A DNA stretch of 64,000 nucleotides from Malus domestica (lineage: Eukaryota; Streptophyta; Magnoliopsida; Rosales; Rosaceae), in contig NC_091668.1 of NCBI RefSeq assembly GCF_042453785.1, positions 30,691,501-30,755,500 on the forward strand, read 5' to 3'. The position numbers were made by a program, and so were the translations under genes. Numbering within the stretch: position 1 is the first letter of the stretch; each line of letters starts with the position of its first letter. Below are positions 48,101 through 58,705 of the stretch, one piece after another. The notes under the pieces are model-generated. The model was not told where the DNA came from, made no database searches, and was given only the letters and a program-made list of their open reading frames with translations.

Positions 48101-50599
48101 TCTTTTCTTCCCTTAATGACAGGAATATCCTCTCATCAAAGTGACAATCAACAAAACGAGCTGTAAACATATCATCTGTCAAGGGTTTCAAATATCTAAT
48201 GATAGATGGTGAATCAAAACCCACATAAATTCCTAGTCTGCGCTGATGTCTCATTTTAGTGCATTATAGTGGTGCAATAGGAGCATAAATAGCACAACCA
48301 AAAACTTGTAAATGTGAAATGTTTGGTTGATGCCCAAACACAAGTTGTACTGAGGAGTATTGGTGGTTGGCTATAGGTCTTAATTGAATCAATGATGCAA
48401 CATGTAAGATGGCATGTCCCCATGCAGAAACTAGCAATTTTGTTTTCATGAGCAAAATGCGAGCTATTAATTGAAGCCGCTTGATAAATGCTTCTGCTAG
48501 ACCATTTTGTGTATGGACATGAGGAATAGAGTGTTCAATATCAATGCCTAATGTCATGCAGTAATCATCAAAGGTTTGAGACTTAAATTCACTAGCGTTA
48601 TCAAGTCGGATTGACTTAATGGGGTAGTCTGGAAACTATGCTCGCAACTTAATTATCTAAGCAAGAAGTCTCACAAAAACTACATTCCGAGTAGACAAGA
48701 GACAAACATGCAACAATCGGGTAGATGCATCAACCAAAACCATAAAATATCGAAATGGTCCACAAGATGGTTAAATAGGCCCACAAATATCCCTTGAATT
48801 CTGTGCAAAATTGATGGGATTCAGCATCAACCTTTAGTTATGATGGTCTAATCACCAACTTCCATTGAGAACAAGCCTTGCAAGGGTTATCATTTGAGAT
48901 AGCAATGTGTCTGCTCAATAATGGATGTCCATTAGAGTTGGTAATGATCCTACGCATCATGGTGGATCCTGGATGACCTAGACGATCATGCCAAAGCATG
49001 TAAACCTTTGAATCAATGAACTTCTGGTTCATGACAATATGTGATTCAATTGTCTTTATGTATGTATAATACAATCCACTCGACAAACCACACAACTTCT
49101 CCAATATATGCTTCTGGGTATCATTGAAGGTAATGCATAAATACTCCATATTTTCTGCACTTTTCGTTTTGATGTGGTATCCATTTAAACGTGTATTTTT
49201 AAAACTCAACAAATTTCGAGTAGATCGAGTATCATACAACGCATTTTGGTATGGACAATATTGTTCCATTTGGTAACATGATTTGGGCTTTTCTTGAGCC
49301 TTCAATTACATCTGATTGCCCTGATATTGTTGTTACCCTTACTTTTGTAAGCATTAAGCTTGAAAAAAACTTTTGATCTCGAAGTATTGTGTGTATGGTT
49401 GCGTTGTTTGCAAGACAAATATCTCTGTTATTTCTCTTGTTTTAAGAATAACCATAGTTTTTATCCATACTTTTATCAAACATAAATGATTCAATCAGAC
49501 TGATACACTTCATTCCCTTGATGGAGGCTTGATATAGATCCACTAGATGTTTTGGGGTACGACAGGTACGCACCCAATGCCTATTACCACTACACCTATG
49601 GCATGCTATTTTAGAGTTTCTAGGAGCATTGTTCATATGAGCTTTGCCTTTGTGGCGATTTACATTTTTGAAACTCGGGCCTGAATTATGCATTGGAACC
49701 TGGTTGTGAGACTGGACACCATGATTCTTGCCTTTTCCATTTCACCAGCCTCACTTGTGGCCACGTCCTCGTTTATGATTATTGCCACTAGAGGATGTGG
49801 CGTTCACTTTAAGTGAAACAACATTCATTTTTGGGAATTGTGCATATCCAGTAGGTCGGGACTAATGATTTTTCTATTAGGAGCTCATTGTTTTGTTCAG
49901 CTACCAGGAGCACATATATCAATTGGTTGTATTCAATGAAGCATCGCTCTCTATACTGTTGCTGTAGAAGCACATTTGAGGCATGAAATGTGCTAAACGT
50001 CTTTTTCAGCATATCTTCCTCAATGATGGTTTCCCCACAGAGCTTCATCTAGGAGCTAATTATGAACATCACAGAATTGTACTCAGCCACTGACTTGAAA
50101 TCCTAGATTCTTAGGTGAGTCTACTCATAACGAGCCATTGGAAGAATCACTGTTTTCTAGTAATTGTATCTGTTTCTCAATGTCTTTCAGAGAGCAAATG
50201 AATCTTTAACCGTTAAGTACTCACTCTTTAGTCCTTTATCAAGGTGGCGACAAATAAAGATTATGACCTTCGCTCGATCTTGAGATGACGCATTGTTTTC
50301 CTCCATAATGGTTTCTCTAAGATTTCTTGCCTCCAGATGGATCTTGGTATCCACTACCGAGGTAAGGTAGTTTTTCCTAATAATGTCCAGGGCAACAAAA
50401 TCAAGTTTTGTCAAGTTTGCCATTTTCTTTTCTGAAAGAAAAATGAGATGTGTAAGAACTTACAATAATATGTATTTCTGGAGGAATATAATGTTAAAAC
50501 TTCTGGTTCTTAAAAAATTTTCATTTTGATCTTCAGGCCAAAATGATAAGCACTCGAAACTTCAGGCTCGAGATTTACATGATTAATGAGGAGGGCGAT

Positions 50600-50837
50600 T
50601 GTACTGCACCATTCTCATTGAAGTAAGCATAGGATGAGCGATTATTCCGCACCACTCAAACAGGAGGAAGATTTAAATATGCAGAGCAGTTTAAATATAC
50701 AGAGTAAGGTGAACGATTATACTACACCACCTAAAATTGCAGTAAAATTGAATCTGCAGTTCAAGATGGACGATTGTACCGCACCATCTTTGATCGCAGT
50801 GAAATTAAATTTGTAGTTCAAGATGGGTAATTGTTTT
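50600..50837. repeat. tandem repeat in the copia leader region
   Basis: Units of roughly 50-60 bp with core GATTGTACCGCACCA / GCAGTAAAATTGAAT are repeated about four times. The nested LTR element inserted within the array; the array resumes at about 54573 (GATTGCAGTAAAATTAAC). Confidence 0.7.
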
Positions 50838-51959
50838 TGTTTATACCATATTTAGGGCCTCGTATTTAGATCTCGTACAAATATTCGAGGGACTTAAATG
50901 TAATTATGTGATAAAGGAATGGGCAAATATGTAATAAGTGATGAGCCCTTATTCTATAAAAGAACTCATCACCCTCACAATTAGAGGAGGCGAATTCCTA
51001 GGCCCTCACACCCCCTCTCAAAGCTCTCACTCTCAGAGCTCTCTCTCCCTCAGATAAATATAGAATCAGTGTGGACGTAGCATAAACCTTGAGATGAACC
51101 ACGATACATCTTGTGTTATTTACTTTTATGTAGATTCACGGTCGGATTTACGTTGTTCCAAGACCTCTGGTTTTGTGCATCAACATTTGGCGCCGTCTGT
51201 GGGAAACGATACTAAAAGTTGTGTCGGTTCTCTTTCATTTTTTCACCTCCACCGTGAATCTGCAAAAACCCAAAAACCCAAAGCTTTTACAGAAAACACA
51301 ACGGTTCATCCTCTTTCTCTTTCTCTCCTTGCTTTCTCTATCATCTTTGGGTACTTGGAGAATGGTCTCCACTTGAAAAGCATGGATGGCAACACACATT
51401 TGTTGAAGAAGATTCTACTTTCTGTCGCAACGTTTTGAAAGCCCAAATCCCTGCTACTACTAACACCACTCTGGAAGTGTGGATGCATGTAGTGCAAAGA
51501 TAGCATATTCATGATTTGTGGATGCATGCATGCTGTTCTTGCAATCCATGGTAGTAACTCACGAAAACCACCACTGGCAACACCTCCATCGTCCAACTTT
51601 CTCACAGCAGGCGGCGATGCATGTGTGATGTCAGCAACACCTCCATCGTACAATATAATCAGTTCTAGGTGTAAAAACAAAGAGAGGTTTTGGTTGGAAT
51701 TTGTGAAAGGATAAGCAAGTAGAAGCAAACCCATCATTTTCTCCGGCAAGAGGAAGAGAAGATGAAGGAGGACTCATGCACTACTGCCTCTAGAACCTAG
51801 GACCCAGGAGGAGCTCGATTGAATTTGGCAGAACAGCGTTGCAGTACTGCCCCTGCACTCCAGTGGAACCCTCGGTGGACTCATGCACTCGACCGCCGGC
51901 CACCATCATTTTTTTCACAAAAATCTCAGCAAGCCACTGTCATTCCTCTCTCTCTTTCT

Positions 51960-52400
51960 TGGCGAGGGACAAAAGTGAAGTCATGGAGGAGCTCGCAAAG
52001 ACTGAATTGTTGACTCGTAACTCGTTTGCGGGGGTTGGCGCGAGAGTTTTGTTGAGACGGCAGAGCTGGCGAAGGCCACGATGGTGATGAGAGGCAGCGT
52101 TTGGAACCATAGGATGGTACAGAAGCTGTAGTAGCTGCTCGAGCTCGCCATGGCGGAGAAACTGGAGGAGTTGAACGAGGTCGCTGCCTCCAAGTCCTTG
52201 ACCTCATCTTCCCAGACAAGTTCTTCCCCGAGCTAAATTTTTGTTCTTTTTCTTCTCGGTAGGTTTGAATTGCTGAGTATGGTGAAGAAGCACTCGAACT
52301 TGTTGGGGAAAACAGTGATAGTCGCGGACGAGGACAACACTTCCGATGTCAAATTGGACCACAGATTCTGGCATGATATGTTGGGGAAAATGGAAACTCA
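51960..52400 (+). other. gene-like fragments inside the nested LTR element
   Basis: A GC-richer stretch at 51960-52235 has short open frames. At about 52263 an acceptor-like ...CGGTAG is followed by an exon-like reading starting FELLSMVKKHSNLLGKTVIV and continuing ADEDNTSDVKLDHRFWHDML. It looks like captured host exon sequence. I do not recognise the donor gene with confidence. Confidence 0.4.
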
Positions 52401-52764
52401 ACGGCATGGCATGGCAAAAAAGCAGCTGTCACTTTAGTGTCTAGCAAGAAAATCATGTGAGGCGGGACAAGCAAGAAAATCATCAACCAGCACATGGGGG
52501 ACAACGCAAAAGAAAAAGAAAAGGAAAAAAAAGAAAGAGGAAAACACTTGGATAAGTATACTGACCTTTCATCATGTATATTTTCATTTTGAAAGCCCCA
52601 TCCGGAGAACATGCAAAAATATCAAAGTATGAGAAACCATGCCTGCTGACCAAACCTGCCTTCACGTGAAGTTTTCCTTCAACAGCTGCACATGTTATCC
52701 CACTATCTAACCATATTTACAGCAGCTTTTTTGAATGATGTAATTTATTTTTCTTATCTTTCGG

Positions 52765-54010
52765 AAACATCTGTATAAACCCCATCAGAGGGTAATATGT
52801 ATAAACCCCATCAGAGGGTAAATAAAAAATAAATAAAAAAACCCAAAATAATGGGCTACAATATCATGGGCGAAGGTCCATATGCCCAAAAGACCCAGGC
52901 CCTTTATTACCACCAACCAGGTGATCAAAAGTACGCCCAGTACTCCACAATTATTCGGCAACCTGCCGCTATTACCACCAACCAGATAATCAAAAGTACG
53001 CCTAGTACTCCACAATTATTTGACAACCTGCCGCTATTACCACCAACCAGGTGATGAAATGTACAACTTGTACTCTAAAATCATTTGGCAACTAGCCATT
53101 CATGCCACCAACCAGGTGATGAAATGTACAACCCGTACTCTAATATCATTTGGCAACTAGCCATTCATGCCACTAACCAGGTGATGAAATGTACAACCCG
53201 TACTCTAATATCATTTGGCAACTAGCCATTCATGCCACCAACTAGGTGATGAAATGTACAACCCGTACTCTCCTTCATGCCACCAACCAGGTGATCAAAA
53301 GTACGCCTAGTACTTCATATTATACATGAGCATTATTTATGTCAAGCATACATAAACATTCATGAGCATCACTCATATCAATCATACATAAACATTCATG
53401 AGCATCACTCATGTCAACATTCATGATCATCACTCATGTCAATCAGCTTCAAAAGCTTCATTTACAAAAGCTCTAGCTTCAAAAGCTTCATTTACAGAGC
53501 TCCAGCTTCAAAGCTTTACTTACAAAGTTTCACCTACAAAGCTTTAGTGCAGGGTATACAAATACCGCATTCGAACAACCACCACTTCGGCCCATACATG
53601 GATTCAATTTGAAGTCTCCAGCCAGTAGACTCTATTGACCGAAGACTTGGGGGACTACATTATGTACCATATATTGGGCCTCAATTGGGCCTCATGAAAA
53701 ATACTTGGGAGACTTAACCCATCACTTATGTATTGAAGAGCAAGCCCTTATTCTATAAAAGGGACTCCCTCATCTTCATTAGAGAGCAACGCCGCCAGCT
53801 GAGCAACCGCCTCGCCGCGAGCATCACTCCTAGCCCATCACTTATGTATTGAGGAGCGAACCCTTATTCTATAAAAAGGGACTTCATCACCTTCATTAGA
53901 GAGCAACGCCGCCAGCTGAGCAACTGTCTCGCCGCGAGCATCACTCATAACCCATCATTTATGTATTGAGGATCGAACCCTTATACTATAAAAGGGACTC
54001 CCTCACCTTC
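52765..54010. repeat. clustered tandem repeats in the nested LTR element
   Basis: Several arrays in succession: TATAAACCCCATCAGAGGG twice (52775-52820); units of about 60-70 bp with CCACCAACCAGGTGAT and GTACTC (52905-53310); CATACATAAACATTCATGAG units (53325-53440); AGCTTCAAAAGCTTCATTTA units (53440-53540); and units of about 115 bp with CATCACTTATGTATTGA and GAGAGCAACGCCGCCAGCTG (53720-54010). A partial LTR-start-like sequence lies near 53655. Confidence 0.8.
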
Positions 54011-55151
54011 AAACGCCACAAGCCGAGCCAACCAAGGCAACATAAGCCACAAGCAGAGCGGCCTCACAACATGTGCTACTTCTAGTTGAGCATCATTTCA
54101 GATTTGGCACTGCCTCATATCGAGCATCAGTTCTAGACGACATCTAGTTACTTCAGCCCACACAGGGACTGAATTTCAAGTCTCCATCCAAAAGACTCTC
54201 TCGATTGAAGACTTGGGAGACTACTGTTTATACCATATTTAAGGCCTCGTATTTAGATCTCGTACAAATATCCGGGGGACTTAAATGTAATTATGTGATC
54301 AAGGAAGAGGCAAATATGTAATAAGTGAGGAGCCCTTATTCTATAAAAGAACTCCTCACCCTTATAATTAAATGAGGCGAATTCCTAGGCCTTCTCACCC
54401 CCTCTCAAAGCTCTCATTCTTAGAGCTCTCTCTCCCTCAGATAAATACATAATTAGTGTGGACATAGCCCAAACATTGGGATGAACCACGATACATCTTG
54501 TGTTATTTACTTTCATGCAGATTCACGGTCGGATTTACGTTGTTTCAAGACCTCCGGTTTTGTGCATCAACAATTTTGATTGCAGTAAAATTAACATAAA
54601 TAAACACTGAGTTAGTAATCATGAACTACACCAAACAAGAAATCAAAGATATAAGTAATTGTTAAATTGAGAACGAGAAGCAGGCATGGTGGTAGCCGTT
54701 CTTTGCGAGGGTACATCATGCAGGTGAGGCAGAGGAAGAACAAGAACAGTAAAATCCTTGGAGGAAGCATTTTTTTTTCTTTTCGGTGAAGGGAGATGAG
54801 AACTAGTTAATGTTAGAGAGTCGTGCTGATAACGTGTTATAAATAGACAAGTTAGAGAGATAACATTTGCTAAGAACAAGAGCGAAGCGGGTGCAAAATA
54901 TCACAATGTAACTTTAGTAGCTATAACACAAAAGGATGATAGATAAAGAGAAGAAGGGATACTGATATTATTTCTTTGATTCTTTCTTTCGCAGTGTGTT
55001 TTGATAGCACACAGAGTGTTCTATTTATAGAGCAACTCCCGTAATAACAACCATCCAAATACAAGGATGACACTTTTGAAAGTATAAAATACTATTCCCA
55101 AGCCTTTATTCCTTTGAGCGGGCATTCACCCACTAATTCTACAACAATATA

Positions 55152-56013
55152 CAGTTTATGGGTACGTCACGTTTGCTATTCATTTGTCGGATCCTAGATA
55201 TTTGAAGGGAGCATTCTACAAAATTTGAACCAGTTTCTACTTCAAGTTTCCTCTGTAACAAAGCCCATGTCGGTGTTGCTGCCGTACGTCATAAGTCCAT
55301 ACTACGGCATATGTACGTGAATCCACGTAACACAAGCATAGCATGAGTAATGGTTAGGCTTGATTTTCGATTGGATTCGATCCAATCGAAAATAAATTGT
55401 ACGATTTCCAATTCAACAGGTTTCGAAATTGAAGAAATAAAATTCCATGTTCTGAACTTCAAAACTCTTCCTAATTCAAAAATATTGAAAATTTTTGAAA
55501 TTAGATTACTTTTGAAGTTTTTGGTACACAATACATTTAGGATGATGTTATCTACCCATTTCTTTTTACCTCTCATACTTTTTTGAATTTACGGCCATCG
55601 GATCAAATAAATTGAAAATGATAAAAAAACATAAATTAACAAGGATTGTGTGGGAGTTAAAAACGAATGTGTGGATAACACTACCCTACATATAACTCAA
55701 ATGAACCAATTTTTATAGATTCATACATCATTCAAAATACATCAAATAGAACAGAGTCTCAAAATAGCACAATTCCTATCCCATTTTTTTTCCTCTTCAG
55801 ATTTTTTTGGATTTCGGATTCAAATCGATCATAACAAATGTGGATTGAATCCATAAGCAGAGAGATTTGAGCGAAACTGAAATAATACTGCATCATTTCA
55901 ACAACAGTCAAATATAGACTCACTTTTGTTCATTCATACACTAATACTAAAACTACTCCTCCATTCCATCCTACAGGAATGTCTAGATTCATCTATGTAG
56001 CGGAGTTGTCATG
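55152..56013. other. SDR 3' region with a hairpin
   Basis: AT-rich, non-coding. A perfect stem of 13 bp (left arm ATTTTCGATTGGA, loop TTCGA) lies at 55363-55393. Further weaker inverted repeats at 55440-55530 suggest a MITE-like unit. The remainder is the 3' region of the dehydrogenase. Confidence 0.5.
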
Positions 56014-58400
56014 TCATACGTTAAGAGAAGCACCGTTGTCAGCCGCCGTAAGATTCAAAATCATGGTAGCAGCCCTGACGGCCCACGCATCAGGTTTCGG
56101 ATAATTCTTCATACTAGACTCCCCAAAGCACGACTCAAGCATGTCCGTGTGTATCACACCCGGGCTGAGCGCAAGAACCGCCATCTCACTCGGTACTTCC
56201 CTCGCCACCGATCGAGTCAACCCCTCCACCGCCCATTTCGACGCACAGTATGGTGCCACGTGCGCTGCACCCGATCGACCCCACCCGGAGGAGATGTTTA
56301 CTATGATTCCGGATGGGTTCTTCCCCTCATTCCGCGACAGCATCAGTGGAATGAAGTGGCGCAGCACGTTAGCAACTCCTTTAACGTTGGTATCTATCAC
56401 GTTGTCGAATTCTTCCACCGGAACCTCCCAAAGCTTCTTGTTGTCGTTGATCATGCCTGCATTGTTCACTAGAATATCTGGGATTCCCCTCTTCTCCATA
56501 ACAACTCGCGCCAGATCAGCAATGCTGTTATTAGACCTCTGCCAATAATATCATTAAAAAAATCAGAACCAAATTCCCCGGATTAAAAGAAAATGCAAAG
56601 GAATTGAAATAATCTTCCATGTAAAAATTACTGTGAAACCTTCAAATGATATATTAAAATCCAACCAATAATCTCACTTGACACAAATTTTTAATATCAC
56701 AAGATGAAAGCCTTATTTGCTTGCAAGAGGCCTACGAAAACAAATTAACTTCCAAACCAACTAGTCATTTTATTTATTATGCCTTGAATTCTCCCTAAGC
56801 ACAAGCATATCTAAATGCCTTTACATGTCCTCAAAGTTCAACCACAACGCAATACCTTACGTAATAGAACCATAAGCATACAAATAAAATGAAGTAAAAC
56901 TTTTTTAGCACTTAGAGAAACCTCCACAGATACCATGGGGGTTCAGCTTAATACTTTACAGGATAGTGTCTACCGTCCACTAACACAAATTTAGTCTCCT
57001 AATAAGCAACATCATTACTCTCAAATTTGCATATATCAATGAATCAATGCATAGACTACAAAATCACTATGCAATGGAACTTAAAGAAAGTCCATCAGAA
57101 GAAAGCAATCACGAAAGAAGCAAAAGGAAAATAAAGAAGTAATTGTCAAATAAAGAGAAAACATGTGTTCGACATGTATTTTCGTCAAAGGATTTAGCGT
57201 ATCAACTAACACAAGATTATAATAATCTAGAAGCAGAATACTCAAGAGGTTAAAAACGGAGCAATAGCATTGAGGAATAAGTTGCTCATACAGATTTTTT
57301 CGTGACCCCAATTTCTAGTCTTGCTCCCATGAGTTGAGTAAGATTTCATCAATTCTTTCATTGTTTACTCTTAATTCATTTAGTTGTTCTTGTTGAGGGC
57401 ATATTTTCTGTTATTTCTCAGGTGCTTGTAGCTTCAGAACTTTGAGCAGTGGTCTTGTCATGGATGATTTTTAGGCCTTGTTTGGTCTCTAGGATTGGAT
57501 TGGAATGGATAACTTGTCAAATTCAAGGTATATTAAAGGTGCAGGAGAACAAATTTTCAATTTGCGGGAATAAGAAGGGGATTAGACATGAAGGAAATTT
57601 GTCCCTTTCAATCCTCCATTTTGGGATGGATAAGTTTCCTTAATAAATAATCCATCTTCTACCTCCAAGTTTGACACAATTTTTTCATTTCTTCTTAAAG
57701 AGCCTTGGCACAATGGAAAGGTTGCTCCTTTAACCGATAGGTCATGGGTTCAGTCGTGGAAACCGTCTCTTTGCAAAGCAAGGGTAAGGCTGCGTACAAT
57801 AGAAGTCCCCCAGCCCATCTCCCGGACCCTCACAAAGCGGGGAGCTTGTTGGCTCGACCCTTCTTAAATATACCTTCAGCATAGTTGGTTATCCATTCTA
57901 ATCCAATCCTAGAGATTAAACGATGCCTTAGTATTATCATGATTGATTTCGTGATTTTCCAGATACTTGTCTAGTATTTAGATAATAATTGTTACCATGA
58001 AACAATCTAATTTAAATATCAAATGGAAATTTCTCTAAATTAGATATAAAATGAAACAATTTTGCAAAAAGACGGAGCTACCAATTCACAATTTGCACAC
58101 AACAAATCAATGCAAATTACTGATAAATAATACTGAAACCGTAATTATTTAAAGTAAAAGAATTAAAAGAATAAAATGAAAACTCACGACATCGGCGTTG
58201 AGGAAGAGGTGTTTGTCGGAGGAGAGCTCGGATTGGAGGGCGTTGAGCTTATCTTGGGAACGGGAGCAGCCGATTACGGTGTGGCCCCTCTTCGCCATCT
58301 CCACAGCCAGTGCTCGCCCCAGCCCTTTGCTCACTCCCGTTATGACTACGATCTGCGACGCTGCCTTGCCTCCTCCGCCTCCCTTGCTCGCCACGTTCAT
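56014..58400 (-). CDS. short-chain dehydrogenase, NADPH-dependent pterin aldehyde reductase type
   Basis: Cytosolic SDR oxidoreductase, about 245 residues. Exon 1 is 58400-58188 and exon 2 is 56538-56014; the long intron holds a MITE with a SINE inside. The ATG at 58400 (MNVASKGGGGGKAASQIVVI) is chosen; the frame is open upstream but only from a GTG. Visible features: nucleotide-binding TGVSKGLGRALAVEMAKRG, NNAG, catalytic Ser in IVNISSGWGRSG, and YCASK (Tyr/Lys catalytic pair), ending AATMILNLTAADNGASLNV. Arabidopsis At1g10310, with the same layout, reduces pterin aldehydes in folate salvage. It is divergent from MTR4, with 305 bp between start codons. Confidence 0.92.
57474..57927. mobile_element. 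Tourist/Harbinger-like MITE in the SDR intron
   Basis: Terminal inverted repeats of about 40 bp: GGCCTTGTTTGGTCTCTAGG on the left and, inverted, GGCATCGTTTAATCTCTAGG on the right, each continuing ATTGGATT(G/A)GAATGGATAAC. Flanking trinucleotide TTA on both sides (57471-57473, 57928-57930). A SINE is inserted in its middle. Confidence 0.85.
57700..57859 (+). mobile_element. Au-type SINE nested in the MITE
   Basis: 160 bp starting GAGCCTTGGCACAATGGAAA, with B-box-like GGGTTCAGTCG and the Au-family motif GCAAGGGTAAGGCTGCGTAC. Direct repeats CTTCTTAAA at 57691-57699 and 57860-57868. Confidence 0.85.
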
Positions 58401-58705
58401 CCCTCTCTGCTCTTTCTTCTGTCTCTCGGTTTCGGCCACGAGTGGGCTCTTTCTTCTCTGTAAAATGATAAGTATGCGGAGTGGACGGGACTTGTAAGGT
58501 GGACATTAGAAAGTCACGTGAGGATCACGTTGGATGTGTGGGCCCACCAACCAAAACCTCGCCTAAAACGCACATTACATTTGCTATTAGGGACTCCAAT
58601 TTCATATAGCCGCCGCCGGAGACGAAGCAGAACGGTGCAAACCCTAGCGCTTCTTCAGGAATTAGCAACAGGACGCCTCTGAAACGCAGCGTTTTGGTTC
58701 CCAAC
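58401..58705. promoter_or_regulatory. shared intergenic region between SDR and MTR4
   Basis: 305 bp between two divergent start codons. Contains both leaders and no obvious TATA box on either strand, consistent with a bidirectional promoter of two broadly expressed genes. Inference from position only. Confidence 0.55.

Larger units (their letters stand above)
50838..54572 (+). mobile_element. non-autonomous LTR element nested in the copia element
   Basis: 3.7 kb with 348-bp LTRs (50838-51185, 54225-54572) beginning TGTTTATACCATATTTA and ending TGTGCATCAACA. The primer site TTTGGCGCCGTCTGTGGGAA (51186-51205) and the purine tract before the right LTR fix plus orientation, opposite to its host. 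Flanking bases are GTTTT and ATTTT, a near target duplication. No gag-pol recognised; the interior is tandem repeats plus gene-like scraps. The primer site is the type used by gypsy (Tat-like) and related large non-autonomous elements. The LTRs differ at about 25-30 sites. Confidence 0.85.
45394..55146 (-). mobile_element. Ty1/copia LTR retrotransposon (decayed, with nested element)
   Basis: 9.75 kb element on the minus strand. LTRs of about 313 bp lie at 45394-45706 and 54835-55146, with TG...CA ends and 5-bp target duplication ATATA (45389-45393, 55147-55151). Parts in copia order on the minus strand: gag-like region (about 50.4-49.8 kb), zinc knuckle CHRCSGNRHWVRTC (about 49.6 kb), GAG-pre-integrase (49305-48838), integrase core (48557-48264), reverse transcriptase (about 47.2-46.5 kb) and RNase H (46486-45879). 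Coding parts are broken many times, on the order of ten or more. The LTRs differ at about twenty sites, so it is an old insertion. A second LTR element (50838-54572) is inserted in the leader. Confidence 0.92.

Noticed and set aside
58401-58439. Upstream extension of the SDR from GTG
   Set aside because: Only a non-ATG start is available; ATG at 58400 gives the family-typical length.
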